Assembly: GCA_015832175.1 (NCBI GenBank)
Contig: WJXW01000021.1
Location: 62,001 to 126,000, forward strand
Direction of reading: 5' to 3'
DNA: 64,000 bases
DNA from: Paraphaeosphaeria minitans
Lineage: Eukaryota; Ascomycota; Dothideomycetes; Pleosporales; Didymosphaeriaceae
The notes beneath the pieces were generated by a model. It did no database searches. It had not been told where the DNA came from and saw nothing but the letters and a program-made list of their open reading frames with translations. The translations under genes were made by a program, and so were the position numbers. Positions 56,068-64,000 of this stretch are shown here, in pieces. The first letter of the stretch is position 1; every line of letters starts with the position of its first letter.

Positions 56068-59067
56068 ACGTTGGGGCGGTCTTTGCGTGCTGATTGGGGT
56101 GGAGCTGAAGTCGACTTTTGAATGTTTAGCCTTCACCGCACGTGTATGGTTGCGTGTGGGAGACGAGTGTAATTGGTGTTGAAGGACTCTAGGCTTCGGC
56201 GCGAGACCTGGCAGGGAAGGTGAGGTGGGGGGTTTTATTTTTTTTTTGATTTGAGGTTTAAGTCAATAAGTCTGGGCAGCGATGGCATCGAGAGTTTCTT
56301 GGTGGGCGTTTCTCAAGGACTTTCAGGCCTGCTTGGATCGAGGTACTGTATTTACCGTTTGAAACTGAGCAAAGGTCAATCTTGAACCATCTGCTCGTGC
56401 GATGCTGGACCTTCGCGTCACCAGCGGCAACGGCGACCGCAACAGACATCGAGGGAACCCAAGCTAGATGGCGAGGGCTGGGCCGATGAGGGAATGCGCG
56501 TTTGCATTTCGAGACATTGAGTTTTTGTCGCAGCGCTTGCGAATTTGCAATCCATCGGATGCTGAGACGATGTGCACCGAGCGCTTCACGATTTGACAAC
56601 GTGAAGTCCCTACTCGCACTTGGTACCTAGGTAGCACGCGGAGTCTGCGATTGAAATCCTGAAATTGACCCACACAGCAATACCTACAATTCCGAGGCAC
56701 TCACTCTCGACTATGTCGTGGAATCCCATGCCTGCCAAGGCACCGAATCATTCGACATGTACATGCTTTCAGGATAGTATCACTGTATCGTGGCAATGTA
56801 TTGAGGCGCACGTGCGGCCTAGTACGGAGGTAGGTAGGTACCGTAGGTACCCCGTAAGGGTCCGTGGAGCCACGAGCTCCCCGCACATGGGAAGCACAAA
56901 GAACACGGGTATACTACGGCAGTCACATGTTGCTCAACGGAACCGATGTTACTCTACAGTTTGGTTTCAATACTTTTTCTTTTTTTTTGTATCCGGAGAT
57001 GCGCGGCTGCGTTTGCCGGTGGGTGGATGTGCTAGGTATACGGTAGGTACAATCTTGCGTTCTTGATGCATGGTAGCGAGTCTTACTGTGTCTCAGATAT
57101 CCATGAGGTTTCTGATTTTTGACACTGATCAACGACATAATGGTACTCAGTAAAAGAGTAGACACACAAGACTTTCGTCTCATCACACAAGAGATGCGTT
57201 GTAAGTGGGAAGGCAGACACTAGTGTGGTGTCCAAGGTCCAGTAATTTCTGCGAACTATGTCCGCTCGCAGACTGCTCAGAGTGGCGATATGATCACCAT
57301 CAATTGAAAGATGGTTACGGTACGTTGGCTTGGAAACTCCGATAGCTCGCCGCAGTGTTAAACCAGGAACATCTTACACCGTCACGATGAATCACAATAC
57401 GGTTGCTACGGCAGTATAGCCGATTGACCCAATGACCATTGCCGGAACGCCTCCTTCGGCAGGCTAGACAAGCTTCTCACTGCGTGCATCTTTTTTTCCT
57501 CCGAGTATATATTAGCGGCCGTTAGTATCATGCAACCTTAATCAGGCTTCTTGGTTCCAGCCCTCTTGAAGCAGTTGGGCTGGCAGAGGAGGCTGGCTCA
57601 ACGGTTTTGAGCTGACCATCTGCGCCACGCTCATCACTGACAACTGACTGAGTGAGCGGTTGAACTCCGACTTTGAAGATATCTCCAGGTCAGGTGTGGG
57701 GTAGAGACGCATGGAGCATCGCTACCGCTGTCGAAAGTCAAAACCTCGTGCAAGATACCATCTTACTGGTTTCTGTTACTTCACGCCCTTGGCATGCATA
57801 CACGTTCGTGGCTGAAGAACGCTGTCCCAGCTATTGAATTTACAGCAGGGTTTGCCCTCAGTGCATAGGCGCGCCATACGAGCGGCTGACAGTCATGTCC
57901 ACTTACTCACCACGCAAATGCAGGAAAATGCAGCCACCTTAGACCTCGGGCCAGGCTTCAGTGATTTCGTTCCCAGCCAGGTGCTCGGATAGGACCCGAC
58001 TTCCTCCAGAGGACTGCTTCTCTTCAGCCTTTCATTTCGGAGGCGTCCTTCGCTTACAGTTTCCATCGGAAATCCTCATGCACATGCTCGCAGGGGTGCC
58101 CAGTAGTACTACATTGACAAACAGGGCAGCGACAGTGGGACGATGATCGTGATGTCTCCTCGGCAGAGCGTAACCTGAGGTGTCTGCAATCAGTTCTTGC
58201 ACAGATTCTAGTAGTTTCTTGCACGGAGCGTTGAGCGGAGCGGCAGATTACACCAGATTACAGCACAGTCTTTGCCTGTCCAGTCTCTGCACCAATGACG
58301 AGAACGTCACGATCTTGGTTCACGGCGGGTAACAACCGGCAGGGTGTCTTTGTTCAGGCAGGCTATTGCGGCAATGTTGCTGCGTCGTCCTATGAGTGCT
58401 TCACGGTAAGATAGCGATTGGTGATGGAACGACCGGGTCCCCGAGTCAACTCCGGTTACGCTAAGGCGGGCATAGTGTCGCAGATCGGTGCTGTTCCCCT
58501 CTGCCGAAAAGGGCTTAGCCAAATGCGGGAGAAGCTGTTGTATCTCCGACTTCACACACGACACCTACCGCATCAGCGCCACCGCCAACGATTTTGATCG
58601 CTTGACGAACAGTAGCACAGGCTTCTGACTGCATAATGCATCTAAGGTTGTCCCCTCGGCATCATACGACCCAATGGCCTGACGTGCCATCGTAGACCGG
58701 TGTACTGCAATCCACATTGCAGTAGTCTTTCGCTGCCAAATTAGCCTCATATCTCTACACTGGAGCTAGGCCATCGCAGCAACCCTACTAACCTGTTCTG
58801 ACTAACTACCAGGGATCCTAGGCATCGCGCTTCATTGATACCAGCCACTGTCGCCCGAGGAACACTGTGGCGGGAGCACGACCTTCCAACCGCCATTCCA
58901 CTTTCGTTCACAACCTCACGGAGGAGAAGGTTGCACGCAGGTATCAAGCTAGGCTGACAGCCAACGGTATTGCTTGATCTGATCGGTGTCCCGTGTAACT
59001 CCCAGCCCTAGACTCTAGCTTCGCTTTCACCATGCCAACCAGCCTCGAAGAAGCAATAGTGATGGCG

Positions 59068-59073
59068 TATATA
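59068..59073 (+). promoter_or_regulatory. TATA box of the laccase gene
   Basis: TATATA followed by G, 157 bp upstream of the ATG at 59225. Confidence 0.5.
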
Positions 59074-59224
59074 GTCACCCCATCCTTCTGATCCCAAAGA
59101 TGCTGCAACCGTCTCTCTCGCAGTGACTGCTCGTTCTCCTGCTTGCTTTCATTTTAAGGTCTTTGAGTACGCCGCGCATTTGTCACAACCTCAATTCCCC
59201 TCATTTGTGCTCACTGCTTTCACG

Positions 59225-61234
59225 ATGTGGTTCCCATCCCCCAGATTGGTATATGTAGCCCTGTTGTTGGCCATCATATGTCCTTCCGTTTTTTCGTTCG
59301 CTCTACCAAAAGCCGATGATCTTATAAACCTCTTGAAGAGGTCTCCCGAACCTTCAAACAGCGTACGCAACCATTCCTGCCAGAATGGCCCACAGTCCAG
59401 GGCATGTTGGGGGGATTTCGACATCGAAACCGACATGGATGCGAGTTGGCCCGACACCGGAAACACGGTGAAAGTGAGCCTTCCAACTTGCGCATAGAAT
59501 AGGATGAAGTTGACAAGGCCAGTACACTTGGGAAGTCAGCAACACGACTGGTAGTCCAGATGGTTTCGAAAGGATTATGTTGCTAGTAAATGGGCAGTTC
59601 CCGGGACCGGTAAGATGAATAAGAATGAAACTGGCGGCGAAGCTTGCTAATAGCCCTCAGACGCTATACGCAAACTGGGGAGACAACATTGAAGTCACGG
59701 TAACCAACAACCTCGAATCCAATGGCACAGGCATTCACTGGCATGGCTTGAGACAGCTCGGTACAAACGATGAGGACGGTACAGCTGGTGTAACAGAGTG
59801 TCCTATTCCACCAGGTGGCTCGAGGACGTACCGTTTCAAAGCCACGCAGTATGGTTCGTCTTGGTGGCACAGTCATTATTCAGTGCAGTACAGCGAGGGT
59901 GTCTCAGGTCCCATCGTGATTCATGGGCCCTCAACAAAGAACTGGGATATTGACATTGGACCTCTGCCGTTCACGGATTGGTTCCATACTCCTGTGTAAG
60001 AGCATTGCTTGGCCTTGGTAGTTTCTCCGCTTACTCATGACCAGATTCACCGTCAACGCAGCTACACTTCATGCCAATGGCCCGCCGACAGCAGATAATA
60101 TGCTCGTGAATGGGACAATGGTCTCGGATTTCGGTGGAAGTTACGCCGTCACCACGCTTAAAAAGGGAAAAACACATCTGTTGCGTCTTATGAACAACGG
60201 CATTAACAATTGGGTCAACGTGGCTCTTGACGGACATCCCTTCACGGTGATTGCGGCAGACTTCAATCCAATCGTGCCTTACAGTGCGAGCTCACTCACG
60301 ATAGCGAATGGTAAGTTCATTTTTTCTACCTACATTTTCGTGCCAGCCCCGCCAAAAACCGCGCAACATAGATAGGAGCATCTCCGTTGACCAACATACA
60401 GGGCAACGCTATGACGTCGTCATCAATGCGAATCAAACTGTTGGTAACTACTGGCTTCGTGTCGATACGGGTGGCGGTGCCTGTGACGGACCGAATCTCA
60501 TGCAAGGCCAAATTCGAGGCATCTTCCGCTATGAGGGCGCAGATGAAGAGAATCCCGATTCGGAAGCAACATCACAGCTGTCCACTGGCTGCGAGGACGA
60601 GAAGAGTCTTGTACCATGGGTCAAGACGAAAGTACCCCAGACCACGCCCCAAGAGATGGAAGTCAAGTTCAGCAACACCATCGTTGAAGGTGCAAATCTC
60701 GTTCAATGGCTTATCGGCGACTCGCCTATGCACCTCAACATCAGCAACCCTTCGATCCAACAGATCTCCCACAACGGCGGCAACTTCACCAAACCCGAAA
60801 ATACGTACGCCATCGGCCAGGCACACAAGTTTCAGTACTGGGTAATCCAACAAGACCCTGCCAATCTAGCTGCGGTTCCGCACCCAATCCATCTCCACGG
60901 ACATGACTTCTATGTCCTTGCCCAGGAATCGGGCAAGACTTGGGAAGGTGACATCTCAACCCTGCAGATGGACAACCCCCCTCGACGCGACACAGCGACT
61001 CTGCCCGCAAAGGGATACCTCGTGCTTGCTTTCGAGTCGGACAACCCGGGCCTGTGGCTCATGCACTGCCACATCCCATTCCATCTGTCACAGGGCTTTG
61101 GTATCCAGTTCGTCGAGCGAGCAGACGACATCACCGCCAGCCTGAACAATGTGAACGGCGGGTGCGCAGATTGGCATGAGTGGCGACAGGATTACTATCC
61201 CAATGGGTACTCGGAGGGCGACATCTCTGTTTAA
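59225..61234 (+). CDS. Laccase (secreted multicopper oxidase)
   Basis: Five exons (59225-59473, 59523-59609, 59661-59995, 60045-60310, 60402-61234) give 589 aa. Introns are 49, 51, 49 and 91 bp. A signal peptide (MWFPSPRLVYVALLLAII) is clear. All four copper motifs are present: HWHG at residue 138, WWHSHYS with His182 and His184, HPIHLHGHDF at 473, and HCHIPFH at 534-540. Cys535 is the type 1 copper ligand. Ten residues on, the axial position is Phe545, where ascomycete laccases usually have Leu. The usual C-terminal DSGL plug is replaced by GDISV. The enzyme oxidises phenols with oxygen. Pigment synthesis or lignin breakdown are both possible, and no pigment gene lies next to it. Confidence 0.93.
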
Positions 61235-63256
61235 CTGGCGAAAACGGTCGATGGCATTGTGAGCGGTGTTGTGGCTACTGTGCTTTTTGAGTGGTCACTT
61301 GGTGGGCGTAGGCGGTGTTGTTGGAACTTTGTTTCATGGGCTGCGACAGGTAGCTCTACAGCTTGTATGGGCAAGCGCACCTGGGCATAGGATAGGGTGA
61401 TACTGCTATGGCATTTCATTCTTTTCAAAATGTACACATTACTACGCTATTGCAGTTGCAATGGACTAAGATTTACTCGGAAAAAATCACCATGCCTCGA
61501 ACATTGCTATCGTAGCAGCGCGGCTGATGCAGTTCAGAACAATGTCGCTGCCAACAATAGACATGATACCACCTCGTCGCTCCGCTTGCCGCACCTACCT
61601 ACCTACCTAGGTACATGAATCGGCAACGAGCAACCACTCGATAACGTCCTATTCTCAGGACATGCACGATCAGACACGCGCCCTCCTCGCTTGAAACTCC
61701 TTCTCCCAACCAGGACGCCGTCGCTCAAACACAGCTGCGCGAGACTCCTGCAAACAGAAGCAAGGAGAGCGAGCCCCCACACACGCGGTGCATGGTTGCA
61801 GTGCAGCAGTCTCGCACGTGCAGGCGCTAAGCCCTCCTCCCATCCCTCTCCGATTGGTCTTTCTCAGCCCCGTAACACTCCATCTTCAACCTCAACCAAA
61901 CGGCCCTCCACTTCGCAAATTTCGGAGTCGGATCGGCCTTCTATTATCAGGAGGCGGTTATACGTGTGAGCCACTAACGGCGCTGCCGAGACCCGTCGAT
62001 GCAGGTAGGTAGGTAGGTATCCGGCGCCGGTGGAGAAGGTACCGTACCGTACCGTACCTACCGGTAGCCGCGCGACGGAAACGGCCACGCGCGCGGCTTC
62101 ACATGCGACACGAGCTGAGGAAGAGACACAGCCGTCGAACCTGTTGAACGGGCGCCGAAGATGGCAGCGGTGTGGTGCCGCTGCGTGGAGAGAATGCGTC
62201 CAGGTGTTGGTGCCGGCCATGTCGTGGATTAGCAGGCCCGGAATGTGGTATTAGGTACGGTAGGTATACTTCGCTAACCTGAGCGCTGGTTGACACGTGC
62301 CGCCATTTGTGGCTTCACGCTTGTATGGATGACTACCATACCTAGAGCTTTTGTGAAAGCGAATATCTAGGAAGACAGGCTCGCCCACCAGCGGAAGTAT
62401 CAACAGCACGAATGCACGCCGACCGCAGGAAACCCCAATCCACTCTTTCGCAATGCGATCACGTTTGGCCATCTCCTCTTACCAATCCTGGATAAGACTC
62501 CGGTCCGGCATCGCGACTTTTAAGAAAATTAGCTGTATCGACCAGGTTTTCCGAGGCTCAGGTATGACGGTAGTGATGTCGCAGATTATAATAGCTTCCG
62601 AGGCGCCCCAAACATGCTCATTGACACTGCCCCGACTGGCAAATCTTCACAAAGCGATTCCACTGCAATGTTTGTTTGAAGTACGTGACTGCCTCTATTT
62701 TGGGAGCTGTGACCGACGCAGTCGCCACACGTGAATATCGACACGTCTTTAACTCACTTCTTGAAATGCGGATCTGCGAGGTATACCGGGGGTAGGCAAA
62801 CAAAGACTTTTAGATTGTGATATGTAGCGGCCGTAACATGGGAAACGCCCATGCATCAAATCTATCATTCCTCCCCAATTCACCATTGCTCAATCCTGCC
62901 TGGAAAGCAACCGCTTTGCAGCAATTCCAGAACCTGAATCGGAGTTCCAAGAAAGAAAAGTCGTGTCGTCGTACGTTTTCTTGCCGTAGATGGGGTATTG
63001 GGATATCTCTTGTCGTCGCTGAAGAAGAAATATAAGAACAAAAGAAATGTCAGAGTCGCCAGAGTGCGTCTTGGGGTATGTTGCTGATATCAAGGGTATC
63101 CGTAACCAAACCCGGGCCACAGCGCAGGTGGAGGAGTGGCTATGTAGGCCGGCCTAATTTTCAGATAAGTAAGAGCCTTCGATCAAGCGCGTCTCGTCAG
63201 GAGGAGGAGAAGAAAACAAATGAAGGTATGCAATGCAGAGCAGGGGGAATGATGCA
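61235..63256. other. Intergenic between convergent laccase and GNAT genes
   Basis: No gene is supported. ACCTACCT tracts lie at about 61592-61615 and 62003-62020, and a (CCGTA)n-like tract at 62039-62062. The remainder shows nothing distinctive. Confidence 0.6.
62039..62062. repeat. GTACC pentamer repeat
   Basis: Four GTACC units (GGTACCGTACCGTACCGTACC) are followed by TACC, close to a (GTAG)n tract at 62003-62018. Confidence 0.85.
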
Positions 63257-64000
63257 TTACAACCTTCCATGGTCAATCTTCAGCCTCTTCCACATGCCCA
63301 CATGCTCGATGCCTTCTTCCCACCAATGCGGCTCTTTTCCTATCTCCACTTCGCCGTTTTCATTCATGAGTTCCTCTTTGAATCCGAAATTCTTCTCCCA
63401 GTAGTCCTTGAGGTTGGCTTGAGCGTGAATCATAACGAGGCCTTGCCATGTGGCGGCATCGTGAGTTGCCTGGCCGCGTAAATTGGCAAGCTCCATAGTC
63501 GTGGGTGAAGGTGGCTGATATATAGTCTCGGGATGCTTCGCGGCGTAGTCGGTTGCCGTGTTGATGAGCAACTTTGCAAGACCGAGCTTACGGTAGGGCG
63601 CGAGAACAGCTAGGCGGCCAAGCTTGACGTACGGCTCGGTGGGGTGCTTCTTCTGGGACGCACTGGCGGTGCCTGCACGCGGGTCTGCATCCGGATGCTT
63701 GTCTGCGCTCTCTAGATATTTGTTCGATCCATGGGGCGCGGGAATTAGCCGCATAGTACCTACGGGCAGGCGCGAGGCTGACGCACTTGCCCTTCTGGTG
63801 TCCTCTTCTTTGGTTGTTGAGCCTTCGGCGCGCATGTGCTTAGGTGGTGTGCTTGCGGTGGATGCTACGGATGCATAAACCACCCAATGCCAGCTTCGTG
63901 CGTCGTCTTCGTCGAACTCAGCTTCCAGGGGTACGCCTTGCTCGCCATAAACTTCTTCGCGCACCGACATGGCATCGCGGAAGACTTGTGGTATCGAGGC
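63257..64000 (-). CDS. GNAT-family acetyltransferase, cut by window end
   Basis: The minus-strand frame is open from the window edge (64000) to a stop at 63257, giving at least 247 residues. The first internal Met (63970) is preceded by more coding sequence in frame (IPQVFRDA), so the true start lies outside. Family features are VREEVYGEQGVPLEAEFDE near the start, WHWVVYAS, and the acetyl-CoA loop LGRLAVLAPYRKLGLAKLL, followed by the C-terminal ANLKDYWEKNFGFKE. A disordered Ser/Lys-rich insert of about 70 residues splits strands before the acetyl-CoA site. The N-acetyltransferase fold is clear. The acceptor substrate is unknown. Confidence 0.85.
   Translation of the reverse strand, partial: ASIPQVFRDAMSVREEVYGEQGVPLEAEFDEDDARSWHWVVYASVASTASTPPKHMRAEGSTTKEEDTRRASASASRLPVGTMRLIPAPHGSNKYLESADKHPDADPRAGTASASQKKHPTEPYVKLGRLAVLAPYRKLGLAKLLINTATDYAAKHPETIYQPPSPTTMELANLRGQATHDAATWQGLVMIHAQANLKDYWEKNFGFKEELMNENGEVEIGKEPHWWEEGIEHVGMWKRLKIDHGRL

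Larger units (their letters stand above)
55409..59224. other. Intergenic, J-protein to laccase
   Basis: This 3.8-kb stretch has no secure gene. It holds a (TAGG)n tract at 56037-56067 and further GTAGGTACC motifs near 56828-56850. On the minus strand, 58750-58307 reads as one frame of about 147 codons broken by a single TAG. I could not assign it. The laccase TATA box lies at 59068. Confidence 0.5.

Noticed and set aside
57530..57640. Possible tRNA gene suggested by local stem-like sequence
   Set aside because: No A box and B box pair or acceptor stem could be assembled by eye. No tRNA is claimed in the window.

Overview
This window comes from a filamentous ascomycete (Pezizomycotina). Dothideomycetes would fit, but that is an inference. 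The genes have several short introns (about 48-108 bp, one of 473 bp) with GT...AG ends. The proteins are typical fungal families: eS17, a SAC phosphatase, DUS1, a fatty alcohol oxidase and a laccase. The first third of the window is an AT-rich block with the marks of repeat-induced point mutation (RIP).

Region 1 (1 to about 20,950) holds no intact gene. It is a nest of mutated LTR retrotransposons. A full-length Ty1/copia element on the minus strand (3315-10632, 195-bp LTRs, target duplication AAAGT) sits inside the protease region of an older Ty3/gypsy element. A second gypsy copy (15.76-18.43 kb) still shows the uninterrupted site. Two members of a short LTR family without recognisable coding potential (1-3033, left end outside the window; 13399-15562, target duplication ATTTC) lie in or beside the gypsy copies. 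An inverted gypsy end, a palindromic array and a fold-back element complete the block. Catalytic codons show G-to-A decay, for example the RT aspartate pair read as Asn-Asn and the zinc-knuckle His read as Tyr.

Region 2 (about 21 to 64 kb) is GC-balanced and gene-bearing. In order: SAC-domain phosphoinositide phosphatase (+), MFS sugar transporter (+), low-complexity coiled-coil protein (-), a 4.9-kb gene-poor stretch, small single-pass membrane protein (+), ribosomal protein eS17 (-), Ca2+/H+ exchanger (-), secreted GH1 glycosidase (-), long-chain fatty alcohol oxidase (-), FYVE zinc-finger protein (+), tRNA-dihydrouridine synthase DUS1 (+), J-domain protein with an in-frame TGA (+), laccase (+), and a GNAT acetyltransferase cut by the window end (-). 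Exon boundaries were set by reading splice sites and keeping conserved protein motifs in frame.

The genes do not form an evident biosynthetic cluster. Housekeeping functions (translation, tRNA modification, ion and lipid homeostasis) are mixed with saprotroph-type enzymes (laccase, GH1, sugar uptake, fatty alcohol oxidation). Intergenic DNA carries several tandem repeats, including a (GGGAT)n array with G-quadruplex potential and an 18-bp minisatellite that touches the stop codon of the fatty alcohol oxidase. I did not find a clearly new biological system. The best leads are the retrotransposon nest, the J-protein stop codon, the laccase axial residue and the repeat arrays.
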